The notes: generated by a model from the letters alone, not told the origin. Counted from the stretch's first letter, positions 1 to 9,708 are shown. The stretch: 64,000 nucleotides of DNA from Pseudomonas fluorescens (GCF_902498185.1 NZ_CABVIX010000007.1:62001-126000); one strand, 5' to 3'. A program made the numbers and translations.

Positions 1-673
1 CGCGTTCGATCTTCGCCACCAGCCAGGCGGTACCGCCAGATTCGTCGCGCAGACGACGGGCATATTGCATGTCGCTGGCGTCACGTGGGAAGGAGACGGC
101 CAGGTAGTCCAGGTCCATTTCCGCGGCCAGCTTGATGTCGGCCTTGTCTTTTTCGGTCAAGGCTGGCGCAGTCAGGCCGCCACCTTTGCGGTTGATACCC
201 TTGTGGTCCGACAGCGGACCGCCGATCAGCACCACGCAGTGCAGCGAGTCGGCGGTGGCGGTTTCGACGCGCATGACCACGCGGCCGTCGTCGAGCAGCA
301 GTTCGTCACCGACGCCGCAGTCCTTGACCAGGTCGGGGTAATCGATGCCGACGATTTCCTGAGTGCCTTCGGCCAGCGGATGGGCCGTGGAGAAGGTGAA
401 GTGGTCACCGACCTTGAGTTCGATGCGCTTGTCGCTGAACTTGGCGATGCGGATCTTCGGACCCTGCAGGTCGCCCAGCAGCGCGACGTGCCGGCCGTTC
501 TTGGCGGCGATGTCGCGGATCAGGCGGGCGCGAGCCTTGTGCTCGTCCGGCGTGCCGTGGGAAAAGTTCAGGCGGGCGACATCCAATCCTGCAAGGATCA
601 GCTGTTCGATCACTTCCGGCGAGTTGCTGGCCGGGCCCAAGGTAGCGACAATTTTTGTACGACGGATGGTCAT
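1..673 (-). CDS. pyk: Pyruvate kinase, C-terminal part beyond the left edge
   Basis: Glycolytic pyruvate kinase (phosphoenolpyruvate + ADP to pyruvate + ATP), cytosolic. The visible 224 residues begin MTIRRTKIVATLGPAS, with the family motif RLNFSHG at about residues 34-40, GDLQGPKIRI near 66-75 and the catalytic KIE motif at 221-223, at the window edge. The rest of the A domain and the C-terminal regulatory domain lie outside, so the gene is incomplete here for reasons of window position only. The ATG at 673 fits the family N-terminus exactly. It is divergent from the lipoprotein gene at 855, so its promoter lies in 674-854. It resembles the PykA (type II) form; I am less sure of that subtype. 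Confidence 0.95.
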   Translation of the reverse strand, partial: MTIRRTKIVATLGPASNSPEVIEQLILAGLDVARLNFSHGTPDEHKARARLIRDIAAKNGRHVALLGDLQGPKIRIAKFSDKRIELKVGDHFTFSTAHPLAEGTQEIVGIDYPDLVKDCGVGDELLLDDGRVVMRVETATADSLHCVVLIGGPLSDHKGINRKGGGLTAPALTEKDKADIKLAAEMDLDYLAVSFPRDASDMQYARRLRDESGGTAWLVAKIER

Positions 674-854
674 GCACAGACTCCTATAGTGAAGCGCAGC
701 GAAAGGCTACTCCTGTATCGCGCTGTAGTCATTGTTCCGTTGCACTACCTGGGGGCAAGGCAACGTAGCGTTTGACCTGTGCCCGCAGACTCGCAAAAGC
801 GTGTGAAGATTTGCCGTGCCAGGCCGATACAGTGTCCAGTAGAGGAGATTGCCC

Positions 855-1241
855 ATGCGAGCCCTGATCATTCTGGCCCTGGCAGCCAGCGTCACCGGTT
901 GTACCCGTTGGTCCATGGACCACCATCTGAACAACGCCTACCGCGCTTACGACCGCGGCGATTGCGCGCGGGTGATGCTGGAGTTGTCGCAGGTCGACCG
1001 CGCCAGCCGCGCTCGCCCGTTCGTCCATCCGGAAGTGGCGTTGCTGCGGGGCCAGTGCCTGGAGCGGCAGAAGCTGTACGTGGATGCCGTGCAGACCTAC
1101 CAGTACCTGATCCAGCGCTACCCGGGCAACGAATATGCCTACCGCGCGGGTGCGCGCCTGCAGACCCTGGAGCGGCTTGGACATTACCACGCGGCACAGC
1201 CCGCCTTGGCCCACCCGGTGCGATCTACCCCTTTGCGTTAA
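855..1241 (+). CDS. Small TPR-like lipoprotein
   Basis: 128-residue protein of unknown function. It begins with a short lipoprotein signal (MRALIILALAASVTGC) with a lipobox V-T-G-C, so Cys16 would be the lipidated residue. The mature part has paired helices with TPR-like spacing (NNAYRAYDRGDCARVMLELSQ, then LYVDAVQTYQYLIQRYPGNEYAYRAGARLQTL), suggesting a protein-interaction module anchored in the envelope. The ATG at 855 is chosen over an upstream in-frame TTG at 849 because AGAGGAG at 841-847 is correctly spaced for it. It is a single gene between pyk (divergent) and the PilZ gene. Confidence 0.8.
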   Translation: MRALIILALAASVTGCTRWSMDHHLNNAYRAYDRGDCARVMLELSQVDRASRARPFVHPEVALLRGQCLERQKLYVDAVQTYQYLIQRYPGNEYAYRAGARLQTLERLGHYHAAQPALAHPVRSTPLR

Positions 1242-1342
1242 TACCAATGTGCGCTGCACAGCCTGCGCCCAGTTTGTTGCACTGAACTAGACTGTAAAGA
1301 TTCTGGATCACCTCGATCACATAAAGGCAGCGACCGAGCATC

Positions 1343-1702
1343 ATGCAAAACGAGCGGCATATCGAGCGCCACCAGCTTCCGTTCTACCTCAAGGTGTTCA
1401 ACCGGGTGACGGACCAGGCGATCGGCTATCTGGGCAACGTGTCAGCGGACGGCCTGATGCTGATCAGCCTGTTGCCCGTGCTGGTCGGCCCCGTCTATGA
1501 ACTCCAGCTCAAGGTACCCCTGCCCGTGGGCGGCTTCCAGTTCATCAACCTGACGGCCAGCTGCCTGTGGTGCCGCGAGGACCAGACGCCAGGGCACTAT
1601 GACTCTGGCTTCACGCTGCTCCAGCCACCGGTCGAGTACGAAGACTTCGTGCGTACCCTGCGTGACTACTTCAGCTTCCGTCCCCTGAACGCTTCCGCCT
1701 GA
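1343..1702 (+). CDS. PilZ domain protein
   Basis: 119-residue single-domain protein of the PilZ family, which binds the second messenger cyclic di-GMP. The two ligand motifs are present in recognisable form: R5xxxR9 in NERHIERHQLPF and the [D/N]xSxxG motif as NVSADG at 32-37, followed by beta-strand-rich sequence. No partner domain is fused, so it would act as a stand-alone c-di-GMP adaptor; its target cannot be told from the sequence. It follows the lipoprotein gene by about 100 bp and precedes sbcB on the same strand. Confidence 0.85.
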   Translation: MQNERHIERHQLPFYLKVFNRVTDQAIGYLGNVSADGLMLISLLPVLVGPVYELQLKVPLPVGGFQFINLTASCLWCREDQTPGHYDSGFTLLQPPVEYEDFVRTLRDYFSFRPLNASA

Positions 1703-1762
1703 GGCTGGCCCCGGGGGACAAGCCGCCCTAGACTCTGGTCGACCTTGTTGAAGGAAGACCCC

Positions 1763-3193
1763 GTGAGCTCCAGCATCTTCTGGCACGACTACGAAACCAC
1801 CGGCATCAACCCGCGCTGTGACCGGCCCCTGCAGGTTGCAGGCGTGCGAACCGACGCCGATCTCAACGAAATCGAAGCGCCGGTAAGCTTCTACTGCCGA
1901 CCCAGCGACGATATCCTGCCGCACCCCGCCGCCTGCCTGGTCACCGGCATCACCCCAGAGCAGCTGATAAGCCAGGGCATGGGTGAAGCCGAGTTCATGA
2001 CCCGCATACATGCCGAACTCTCGCGCCCTGGCACGTGTGGGGCGGGCTACAACACCCTGCGTTTCGACGATGAAGTCACCCGCCACAGCCTGTACCGCAA
2101 CTTCTTCGACCCCTACGCCCGCGAGTGGCAGGGCGGCAACAGCCGCTGGGACCTGATCGATGTAGTGCGCGCCGCCTACGCCCTGCGCCCGGAGGGCATC
2201 CACTGGCCCCAGCAGGATGGCCGCACCAGCCTGCGCCTGGAATTGCTGAGCAAGGCCAATGGCATCGATCACGGCCAGGCTCACGAAGCGCTGTCCGACG
2301 TACGGGCGACCATTGCCTTGGCGCGGCTGATACGCGAGCGGCAACCCAGATTGTATGACTGGCTGTTCCAGCTTCGCAGCAAGCACAAGGTGCTGGAGCA
2401 GATCCGTCTGTTGCAACCCTTGGTGCATATTTCAGGACGCTTCTCGGCCGCCCGCAGTTACCTGGGTGTGGTATTGCCGCTGGGTTGGCACCCGCGCAAC
2501 CGCAATGCTCTGATTGTCTGTGACTTGCATCAGGAAACGCTACCTTTGTTGCAGGAAAGTGCCGATAATTTGCGTCAGCGTTTATACACGCGGCGCGAGG
2601 AACTGCCGCCTGGACTGTTTCCAGTTCCCTTGAAGTTGGTGCATATCAATCGTTGCCCGGTATTGGCACCGTTGAAGGTATTACGTGAGCAGGACCAACA
2701 GCGACTGGCGCTGGACATGCAGCTATACCAATCACGCGCTGAACAGTTGACGAGCCAGTCTGACATCTGGAAAGACAAGCTCGATCACATCTACAGTGGC
2801 GACGAAGTCACGCCCTGCGACGATCCTGAGCAACAGTTGTATGACGGTTTTCTCGGCGAGCGGGACCGGCGTCTATGCGAGCAAGTGCGCACCCTGGATC
2901 CTGCACAATTGGGCCGGGGCCAATGGATGTTCGATGACCAGCGCTTGCCTGAATTATTGTTTCGCTATCGTGCGCGAAACTTCCCCGAAACGCTGGAAGC
3001 CCATGAGAAGCAACGCTGGATGGCGTTCTGCACGCAACGCCTGAGCGATCCACAGATGGGCGCTCCAAATACCCTCGGCGATTTCGAGAATGCCTGGCAG
3101 GTCAGTTGGAGCGGGGCTAGCGAGGCCCAGCGGCAGGTGCTGGAGGCATGGCGGCAGCATGTGCAGCGATTGAAAGCGCAACTGCAGATGTGA
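1763..3193 (+). CDS. sbcB: Exodeoxyribonuclease I
   Basis: 476-residue 3-prime to 5-prime single-strand DNA exonuclease involved in recombination and repair. The DEDDh exonuclease core is intact: D9 and E11 in FWHDYETTG, the middle Asp in NTLRFDDE (about 97-104) and the final H...D in HEALSDV (about 174-180). The C-terminal half carries the SH3-like and helical regions typical of ExoI, and the length fits the family. The start is taken as GTG at 1763 because AAGGAAG at 1751-1757 is well spaced; upstream TTG codons are not. A strong bidirectional terminator follows. Confidence 0.93.
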   Translation: MSSSIFWHDYETTGINPRCDRPLQVAGVRTDADLNEIEAPVSFYCRPSDDILPHPAACLVTGITPEQLISQGMGEAEFMTRIHAELSRPGTCGAGYNTLRFDDEVTRHSLYRNFFDPYAREWQGGNSRWDLIDVVRAAYALRPEGIHWPQQDGRTSLRLELLSKANGIDHGQAHEALSDVRATIALARLIRERQPRLYDWLFQLRSKHKVLEQIRLLQPLVHISGRFSAARSYLGVVLPLGWHPRNRNALIVCDLHQETLPLLQESADNLRQRLYTRREELPPGLFPVPLKLVHINRCPVLAPLKVLREQDQQRLALDMQLYQSRAEQLTSQSDIWKDKLDHIYSGDEVTPCDDPEQQLYDGFLGERDRRLCEQVRTLDPAQLGRGQWMFDDQRLPELLFRYRARNFPETLEAHEKQRWMAFCTQRLSDPQMGAPNTLGDFENAWQVSWSGASEAQRQVLEAWRQHVQRLKAQLQM

Positions 3194-3205
3194 ACTTGGA
3201 TAAAC

Positions 3206-3233
3206 AAAAAACGCCAGCAAGCTGGCGTTTTTT
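3206..3233. terminator. Bidirectional rho-independent terminator between sbcB and turA
   Basis: A-run, then ACGCCAGC (3211-3218), AA, GCTGGCGT (3221-3228), then a T-run: a symmetrical hairpin with A/T tracts on both sides, so it can end sbcB on + and the MvaT gene on -. Confidence 0.9.
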
Positions 3234-3267
3234 CATGTCGACGGACTGATCTCGACAGGCGAGGCGA

Positions 3268-3645
3268 TCAGCCCAGCAGGGTGGCCCAGCTTTCAACTTC
3301 GTCGCCACCCCATTTGGCTTTCCACTCTTTCAGGGTCTTGTGATTGCCGCCTTTGGTTTCAATCACTTCACCGTTATGCGGGTTCTTGTATTGCTTGACC
3401 TTGCGGGCGCGCTTGGTGCCGGTGGTCTTGTAAGCGCCACGCGGTGCCTTGTTCAGGCGGGCATCCGGGTCGAGCAGGGCAATGATGTCGCGCAGGGACT
3501 TGGAGTGTTTACCCATCAGGTTGCGCAGTTCGCCTTCGAATTCCAGCTCTTTCTTGAGCTTGTCGTCTTGCGACAGGTTCTGCAGGCGGGCTTGAAGTTC
3601 CTTGATGGCTTCTTCGGTGGCGCGATATTCATTGATCAGGGACAT
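3268..3645 (-). CDS. turA: MvaT/TurA family H-NS-like nucleoid protein
   Basis: 125-residue xenogeneic silencer of the MvaT family, functional counterpart of H-NS in Pseudomonas. The N-terminal half (1-60, MSLINEYRATEEAIKELQAR onward) is a heptad-rich oligomerisation coiled coil. The C-terminal half has the MvaT DNA-binding module with basic residues around RARKVKQYKNP (79-89) and the GGN/KTLKEWKAKWG segment (99-113) that reads AT-rich minor grooves. The ATG at 3645 gives the canonical MSLINEY start; an upstream in-frame ATG at 3690 would add 15 non-conserved residues. Adjacency to purU is the arrangement I recall for turA of P. putida, hence the symbol. Such genes are often autoregulated, consistent with the AT-rich DNA just upstream. 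Confidence 0.9.
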   Translation of the reverse strand: MSLINEYRATEEAIKELQARLQNLSQDDKLKKELEFEGELRNLMGKHSKSLRDIIALLDPDARLNKAPRGAYKTTGTKRARKVKQYKNPHNGEVIETKGGNHKTLKEWKAKWGGDEVESWATLLG

Positions 3646-3952
3646 AATGCGATCCTTGGTACTTGTAGAGTCAGGGAGACAGTGCGGCAATAATAGTCAG
3701 CCACTACTCTCAAGTAAACAATTAAAAAATCAATTAAGCGCATATCGCTGGGTTCACGGCACATTTTCAGGTTAAAAAAAATTTACATAACTACACATTT
3801 AGATACGCCAACTTGCCGTCCAAGGCTCTGGACCAAGGTGCCTGGTGGGTGGGGTGAGTCCTCGAGGTCGGACCTCCCCGGTAATGATTACTGCAGATTT
3901 CCTTGCCAGTCGCTAGAATGGGCGCCTTTGCGAAGTTCTGGAGTCCTATTTC
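3646..3952. promoter_or_regulatory. AT-rich divergent region between turA and purU
   Basis: No gene seen. About 3710-3805 is strikingly A/T-rich for this genome, with several A/T tracts. It holds the turA promoter and is a plausible autoregulatory MvaT binding platform (inference). GC-rich sequence resumes at about 3810 before purU. Confidence 0.55.
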
Positions 3953-4804
3953 ATGCGCACCTACCGATTGGTGATTGCGTGCCCCGACCGCGTAGGCATC
4001 GTGGCCAAAGTCAGTAATTTTCTGGCGTCCTATAACGGCTGGATCAACGAAGCCAGTCATCATTCCGATGAACAGAGCGGCTGGTTCTTCATGCGCCACG
4101 AGATTCGTGCGCAGAGCCTGCCATTCGATATCGACGCCTTCCGCGAAGCCTTCGCGCCGATCGCCGACGAATTTTCGATGACCTGGCAGATCACCGACTC
4201 CGCGCAGAAAAAGCGCGTGGTGCTCATGGCAAGCCGCGAATCCCACTGCCTGGCCGACCTGCTGCACCGCTGGCACACCAAGGAGCTCGATTGCGATATT
4301 CCTTGCGTGATTTCCAACCATGACGACCTGCGCAGCATGGTCGAGTGGCACGGCATTCCGTTCTTCCATGTGCCGGTCGATGCGCAGAACAAGCAGCCGG
4401 CTTTCGCCGAAGTATCGCGCCTGGTCAAGGCGCATGGCGCCGATGTTGTGGTACTGGCCCGCTACATGCAGATCCTGCCGCCGCAGTTGTGCCGTGAGTA
4501 CGCCCAGCAGGTGATCAACATTCACCATAGCTTCCTGCCATCATTCGTCGGTGCCAAGCCTTATCACCAGGCGTCGCTGCGTGGTGTGAAGCTGATCGGC
4601 GCGACCTGCCACTACGTCACCGAAGAGCTGGATGCGGGGCCGATCATCGAACAGGACGTGGTGCGTGTCAGCCACAGCGACAGTATCGAAGACATGGTCC
4701 GCTTCGGCCGCGATGTCGAGAAAATGGTGCTCGCCCGCGGCCTGCGCTATCACCTCGAAGACCGCGTGCTGGTCCACGGCAACAAGACCGTGGTGTTCGA
4801 CTAG
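3953..4804 (+). CDS. purU: Formyltetrahydrofolate deformylase
   Basis: 283-residue cytosolic enzyme hydrolysing 10-formyl-THF to THF + formate, balancing one-carbon pools. An N-terminal ACT domain (about 1-85, RLVIACPDRVGIVAKVSNFL) is followed by a formyltransferase fold. The hydrolase triad is visible: N189 and H191 in VINIHHSFLPSF and D227 in EELDAGPII. Length and both domains are complete. The ATG at 3953 follows TTCTGGAGTCC. The stop overlaps the convergent stop of the next gene (CTAG at 4801-4804). Confidence 0.94.
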   Translation: MRTYRLVIACPDRVGIVAKVSNFLASYNGWINEASHHSDEQSGWFFMRHEIRAQSLPFDIDAFREAFAPIADEFSMTWQITDSAQKKRVVLMASRESHCLADLLHRWHTKELDCDIPCVISNHDDLRSMVEWHGIPFFHVPVDAQNKQPAFAEVSRLVKAHGADVVVLARYMQILPPQLCREYAQQVINIHHSFLPSFVGAKPYHQASLRGVKLIGATCHYVTEELDAGPIIEQDVVRVSHSDSIEDMVRFGRDVEKMVLARGLRYHLEDRVLVHGNKTVVFD

Positions 4805-5799
4805 GAGCGCCCGGCCGCTTGCCGCCAGCGCTCCAGCAATGGGCGCCCGAGCAGGCAGATGAATACCGGCCCCCCGGCGAGCAGGTAGAAGTAGTAGGTG
4901 ACTGCTCGCCAGATCAGGATAGCCGCGGCAGCGGTCGAGCTGCCTACCAATGGTGACAGCAAGGTCGCCGAAGTCAATTCGGCGGCCCCCGCTCCGCCTG
5001 GCAGCAGGCTGAACTGACCGGCGCTCAATGAAAGCATCTGCACCAGAAAGCTCGGTACCCATTGCAAGTCTGTGCCTAATCCCCGCAATACCAGGTAAAG
5101 CACGCTGAAGCGCAGGCCCCAGTGCGCGCAAGTGAGGGCGAACACCAGCGCCAGCGTGCGCTTGGGCAGTCGCCAGGTTTGCGTCAGCGCCTGGAAAAAG
5201 TGCAGCAGCTTGCGCGTCCACCGCTGCCTGCGCCTGAGCGATAACCCCAGGCGGCTCAGCACTCGGCCATTGAAACGCAGCATGCCTCGCCGATAGCGCA
5301 ACAGACCGATGATCGCGCCCAAGCCCGCACACAGCAGCAAGGCACTGCTCAGCAGCATGGCTTCCTGGCTACGGCCCAGGCTGTGGAACACGGCGTAGGC
5401 CGCGATGCCGAGCATCGCGCACAAGAAGAACACCAGGTCATTGAGCTGGTCCATGGCGAACACTGCGCCGCTGTGCGCAGCGCCAATGCGTTCACGCGCC
5501 AGCAGCGCCATCAAGGCCAGCGGGCCGCCACTCCCGCCTGGCGTAGTGCAGATTGCGAACTCGGTGGCCATGACCACGCCCAGGCTCCTGAACCGGCCCA
5601 GCTGTTCGCCCTGCTGGCCAAGCAGCAGTCGCAGGCGCATGGCATTGATGATCCAGCACAGCAAGATCATGCCCAGCAGCGTCAGCATCAGTTCAGGGGC
5701 AAAGGTACGCAGGCGGGGCAGCAGCTCGCTGCCGCCGAGCAGGGCCGGCACCAGCACTGCCGACAGCAGGGCCAGGCCGAGCCACGCCAGGCGATTCAC
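4801..5799 (-). CDS. LPG synthase TM-like (UPF0104) integral membrane protein
   Basis: 332-residue polytopic membrane protein with about eight hydrophobic segments (for example LAWLGLALLSAVLVPALLG and LMLTLLGMILLCWIINAM) and the family motif region TPGGSGGPLALMALL plus the late LLPGGAGAAELTSATLL. This is the membrane half of the MprF/AglD-type family (lysylphosphatidylglycerol synthase TM region); stand-alone members sit with glycan or lipid genes and their substrate is usually unknown. The start is GTG at 5799, which overlaps the stop of the upstream deacetylase (GTGA), implying translational coupling in a three-gene operon with the two genes on its right. Confidence 0.85.
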   Translation of the reverse strand: MNRLAWLGLALLSAVLVPALLGGSELLPRLRTFAPELMLTLLGMILLCWIINAMRLRLLLGQQGEQLGRFRSLGVVMATEFAICTTPGGSGGPLALMALLARERIGAAHSGAVFAMDQLNDLVFFLCAMLGIAAYAVFHSLGRSQEAMLLSSALLLCAGLGAIIGLLRYRRGMLRFNGRVLSRLGLSLRRRQRWTRKLLHFFQALTQTWRLPKRTLALVFALTCAHWGLRFSVLYLVLRGLGTDLQWVPSFLVQMLSLSAGQFSLLPGGAGAAELTSATLLSPLVGSSTAAAAILIWRAVTYYFYLLAGGPVFICLLGRPLLERWRQAAGRS

Positions 5800-6566
5800 G
5801 ACGCGAGCCTGCTGTCCAGCCAGGCGGACTTGGTCAGCGGGACCCGGCCCTCGGCCAGCAGCTCCTGCAATGTATGGAGCCAGTAGTCGCGGGACTTCGC
5901 ATGGCGCATGTCCACCGGGTGCAAGCCCAGCCGCAGGGTAGATGCCTGCTGCTGACGTCGGCGCTGCCAGTCGCTGATCACCCGCGACACGCTGCGGCGC
6001 CAGGCGCTGCCCGCGCTCCACACCAGGCCGGGGGCTTCGATCGGGGTGAAGTCGGGTAAGCGATACAGATGTTGGGGTGTGCTGGTGTAACGCAGCGGCA
6101 GGCCGCGCAGAGCCTGCCGCGTGCCCTGGCTCATCAGCCATGCCGGAGCCACGAAACCTGCCAGCGGCCAGCCTTGGCGTTCGAACAGTGCGATGCCGGC
6201 GTGCAGGCGCTCAAGCGCCTGTGCCTCGCTGAGCCCGTAGAATTCGCCCTCATGGGTATAGATCCGCCGCATGAAGTAATCACTTGGGCTGCGCGGGGGC
6301 GGGCCGTCGTCGCTGTGATAAAAGCCGTGCAGCGCCAGTTCATCGCCTTGCGACAGGCGCCACTCGAGCAATCGGCAGAAGCTGGGTGAGTGACTGAGAG
6401 CGTTGCGGCGATGAAAGTCGGGCACCACCAACCAGGTCATCGGCACCTGCCCCAGTGCATCGACAGCTGCGACGAACGGCTGGTAGTCCGGCCACGTTTC
6501 GGGTGCGACATCGTGCAGCACCAGCATTAGGCTGCGTGCAGGACTCTGAGCGATGGCCTCAGGCAT
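5796..6566 (-). CDS. Polysaccharide deacetylase-like (DUF2334) protein
   Basis: 256-residue protein of the NodB/DUF2334 carbohydrate-esterase superfamily. Motifs seen: LVLHDVAPETW near the N-terminus (metal-binding HD), GDELALHGFYHSDDGPPP (metal-binding H-x3-H region) and RLGLHPVDMRH near the end. No signal peptide, so it probably acts in the cytoplasm on a lipid-linked or free sugar. The ATG at 6566 overlaps the end of the upstream glycosyltransferase by 8 bp, and its own stop overlaps the next GTG, so all three genes are translationally coupled. The specific sugar cannot be told. Confidence 0.85.
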   Translation of the reverse strand: MPEAIAQSPARSLMLVLHDVAPETWPDYQPFVAAVDALGQVPMTWLVVPDFHRRNALSHSPSFCRLLEWRLSQGDELALHGFYHSDDGPPPRSPSDYFMRRIYTHEGEFYGLSEAQALERLHAGIALFERQGWPLAGFVAPAWLMSQGTRQALRGLPLRYTSTPQHLYRLPDFTPIEAPGLVWSAGSAWRRSVSRVISDWQRRRQQQASTLRLGLHPVDMRHAKSRDYWLHTLQELLAEGRVPLTKSAWLDSRLAS

Positions 6567-7671
6567 GGGCAAGGGCCTGCGGCTGATGGCCAAGCACGGC
6601 CTGATAGTGCCCGAGCAGGCCAGTGACCACGCTGTCCCACGAGTAATGCTGCTCGACATGGCGCCGGGCCTGGGCGCCGAGTTTGCGCACCCCGGCCTCG
6701 AAGGTCTCGCGCACTGCAGTGGCCATTGCGCGGCCATCATTTGGCTTGCACAGGCGGCCACATTGCTCGTTGACGATTTCGGTGAACGCTCCGGCGGCAA
6801 CCGCCACAACGGGCGTAGCGCTCGCCATGGCTTCGAGGATGACCAGGCCGAAGGTTTCCTGATCGCCGGCATGTACCAGCAAGTCGGCGCTGGCGAACAG
6901 CCGCGCGACTTCGGCGCCCGGGCTGAAGTGGTTGATCACGCTGACGTTGTCCGGCACCGATGTGGGCATGTTGGAACCCACCAGCAGCAGGTGATAGTGC
7001 GAGCCAAGGTGCTTCATGCACTCAAGCAGCACCGGCAGGTTCTTTTCCCGCGAGCCTCGGCCGCCGAAAACCAGGAGTCGCGTGGTGTCCGGGATGCCGA
7101 GCTGCGCGCGCAGGCGCGGGTCGCGGCGCTCCGGACTGAAGGTAGAGAGGTCGACGCCCAGGCGCTGTACATGGACGTTGCCCACGCCAAGGCGGCGCAG
7201 CTTGTCCGCCATCACCTGGCTGGGCGCCAGCACCCGGTCGAAATTGCCATACAGCTTGCTGACATAGGCCTCGACATTGGGCGTGAACCAGTTACCCATG
7301 CGGTTGCTCACCAGCAGTGGCAGGTCGGAGTGGTAGAAGCCGATGACCGGCACATCGAGCTGGCGGCGCGCATCCAGTGCGGCCCAGGCAGTGAGGTATG
7401 GATCGCCGACCTCGATCAGGTCAGGCTGCAGGTTGCGCAATGTGTTGCACCAGGGCGCCAGCCGAACCGGGAACCGATAGCCTTTGCCAAAGGGCAGGGC
7501 AGGCGCGGGCACCTGGTAGACGCCGTTTTCATGGCTGGCGCTGGCGCCGGGGATCAGCAGGCTGTGGCGAACGCCGGACATGGCGCCGAGGCGGCGGTGT
7601 TTGGCATCAAGATAGGTACGTACGCCCCCGCTGGCAGGGGCGTAGAACATGGTGATGTCAGCAATGTGCAC
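6559..7671 (-). CDS. GT4-type glycosyltransferase
   Basis: 370-residue retaining GT-B glycosyltransferase. The N-terminal acceptor domain starts MHIADITMFYAPASGGVRTY, with the GG loop typical of GT4 enzymes. The donor domain shows FGGRGSREKN (phosphate-contacting loop) and the EX7E motif in QETFGLVILEAMASATPVVA. It starts at a GTG (7671) preceded by GGAGGG. It is first gene of a tightly overlapping operon with a deacetylase and a UPF0104 membrane protein, which suggests a small glycolipid or lipid-linked sugar product; donor and acceptor are unknown. Confidence 0.9.
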   Translation of the reverse strand: MHIADITMFYAPASGGVRTYLDAKHRRLGAMSGVRHSLLIPGASASHENGVYQVPAPALPFGKGYRFPVRLAPWCNTLRNLQPDLIEVGDPYLTAWAALDARRQLDVPVIGFYHSDLPLLVSNRMGNWFTPNVEAYVSKLYGNFDRVLAPSQVMADKLRRLGVGNVHVQRLGVDLSTFSPERRDPRLRAQLGIPDTTRLLVFGGRGSREKNLPVLLECMKHLGSHYHLLLVGSNMPTSVPDNVSVINHFSPGAEVARLFASADLLVHAGDQETFGLVILEAMASATPVVAVAAGAFTEIVNEQCGRLCKPNDGRAMATAVRETFEAGVRKLGAQARRHVEQHYSWDSVVTGLLGHYQAVLGHQPQALAHA

Positions 7672-7833
7672 GATCAGCGTCCCTCCGAGATCGTCTTTTC
7701 TGGACTGTCATCGGACGGTAATGTGCCGACGATGACACGCCTAAAGATGGACCTACTGGAAGGATAGTTTGTTCGATCGGCGTCGCCTCCTACCTCCAAA
7801 TACACGCACCCACACAGCGCACCGCTTGAAGAC

Positions 7834-9708
7834 TCAGATCCGGAAGCTGCCCACCAGATGCTTCAGGCGCATCGCCTGCTGCTCGAGGTCGTTGCAGGCA
7901 CGCAAGGTCGATTGCAGGTTCTCGACGCCTTCCTGGTTGAGCATGTTGATTTCGGTGATGTCCATGTTGATCGACTCGACTACCGCCGTCTGCTCTTCGG
8001 TCGCAGTGGCTACCGACTGGTTCATGCCATCGATCTCTCCGATGCGCTGGGTCACGCTGTCCAGGCGTTCGCCGGCCTGGTTGGCGATCGATACGCTGTC
8101 CTGACTGTGGCGCTGGCTCTGGTCCATGGTGTCGACGGAGTCACGGGCGCCGACCTGCAGCTCCTCGATCATGTTCTGCACCTGTTGCGCCGACTCCTGG
8201 GTACGGTGGGCCAGGTTGCGCACTTCGTCGGCCACTACCGCAAAGCCGCGTCCCGCTTCACCGGCGCGAGCGGCCTCGATGGCGGCGTTGAGCGCCAGCA
8301 GGTTTGTCTGCTGCGAGATGCTGGTGATCACCTCGAGGATCTGGCCGATGTTCACGGTCTTGCTGTTGAGCGTCTCGATATGCGCACTGGAGGTGCAGAT
8401 CAGGTCCGACAGGCGGTTCATCGCCTGGATGTTGCGCTCGACTACTTGCTGGCCTTCCTCGGCCAAGTGACGTGCGGAGCTGGCCTGTTGCGAGGCCTGC
8501 GCCGCGTTGTGGGCGATTTCCTGGGCTGCAGCGCCAAGCTCATTGATTGCGGCGGCTACGCTGTTGGTGCGATTGGCCTGCTCATCGGAGTTGGTCATGG
8601 ACGAGTTGGAGGCGCTGATCACCCGCAGGGCGACTTCGTTGACTTGCTCGGTAGCCGAGGACACTTCGCGGATCGAGCCATGGATACGCTCGACAAAGCG
8701 GTTGAAGGCATTGCCCAGAGTGCCGAACTCGTCATGGTTGAGGATTTTCAGGCGTTTGGTGAGGTCGCCTTCACCTTCGGCGATGTCTTCCATGGCCCGG
8801 GTCATGGTGTGCAGTGGCTGCAGCAGCACGTTGATCAGAAGGCCCAGCAGGGCAATGATGATCACCACCGCGACCAGTGTGGCGATGACCGCCGAGGCGC
8901 GGAAATCGCTGAGCATCGAGAAGGACTTTTCCTTGTCCACCGACACGCCGATGTACCAGTTGGCGGACGGCAGTCCTTTCACCGGGGTGAAGGTCAGTAG
9001 GCGAGTCATGCCCTCCTGCTCGACTTCCGTCAGATCGCGGGACAGTTTCGGCGTGTTTTGCGGGAAGACGTCCGACATGGACTTCATCACCAGGGCCTTG
9101 TCCGGATGGACGAGGATCTTGCCCTGATCATTGACCAGGAAGGCGTAGCCCAGGCCGCCGAAGTTTAACGAGTTGATGATTTCCACCAGGCCGTCCAGCG
9201 CCAGGTCGCCACCCACCACGCCGACATTGCGAGCGCCATTGCTGAGAATGCCGATCACCATCTTGTTGGTGGTCAGGTCGAGGTAGGGCTCGGTCAGGAT
9301 CGCGCCGTTGGCGTTCATGCCGTCCTTGTACCAGGGCCGCACGCGTGGATCGTAGCCATCGGGCATCTTCGAATCGGGACGCACGATGAAACTGCCGTCG
9401 ACGCCGCCCAGGTAAACCGTCAGAAAGCTCGACGTCAACGCACTCTGGCCCATGAGAGTGCCAGCGTTCGCCGGATATTGGGCAATGTTCTGCGCGAGGT
9501 TCTCAACCAACTTGATGCGCCCGTCGAACAGGTTGCGGATGTTGGTAGAAGTGGATTCACCCATCTCCTGCAGATAACTCTCCAGATCGTCGCGAATCGC
9601 ATTACGCTGCAAGTAATCGTTGTAGAGGGTAAACAGGCTGAAGGCGAGGATCACGATGAGTGATGCGGCCAGCAATATCTTGTGGCTGAAACGAAGGCTT
9701 TTGTTCAT
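7834..9708 (-). CDS. mcpG: dCache methyl-accepting chemotaxis receptor, McpG-like
   Basis: 624-residue transmembrane chemoreceptor. TM1 is at about 11-31 ([19 protein letters not shown]), followed by a periplasmic double-Cache sensor (residues about 40-280; [21 protein letters not shown] and [12 protein letters not shown] are Cache signatures), TM2 (about 283-305), HAMP, and the cytoplasmic four-helix signalling domain with the conserved tip [20 protein letters not shown]. The ATG at 9708 is preferred; the frame extends upstream to 9789 without family support. Position next to this operon and the HerA-like gene matches KT2440 PP_1371, reported as the GABA receptor McpG; ligand identity here is inferred from that. 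Confidence 0.9.
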   Translation of the reverse strand: MNKSLRFSHKILLAASLIVILAFSLFTLYNDYLQRNAIRDDLESYLQEMGESTSTNIRNLFDGRIKLVENLAQNIAQYPANAGTLMGQSALTSSFLTVYLGGVDGSFIVRPDSKMPDGYDPRVRPWYKDGMNANGAILTEPYLDLTTNKMVIGILSNGARNVGVVGGDLALDGLVEIINSLNFGGLGYAFLVNDQGKILVHPDKALVMKSMSDVFPQNTPKLSRDLTEVEQEGMTRLLTFTPVKGLPSANWYIGVSVDKEKSFSMLSDFRASAVIATLVAVVIIIALLGLLINVLLQPLHTMTRAMEDIAEGEGDLTKRLKILNHDEFGTLGNAFNRFVERIHGSIREVSSATEQVNEVALRVISASNSSMTNSDEQANRTNSVAAAINELGAAAQEIAHNAAQASQQASSARHLAEEGQQVVERNIQAMNRLSDLICTSSAHIETLNSKTVNIGQILEVITSISQQTNLLALNAAIEAARAGEAGRGFAVVADEVRNLAHRTQESAQQVQNMIEELQVGARDSVDTMDQSQRHSQDSVSIANQAGERLDSVTQRIGEIDGMNQSVATATEEQTAVVESINMDITEINMLNQEGVENLQSTLRACNDLEQQAMRLKHLVGSFRI

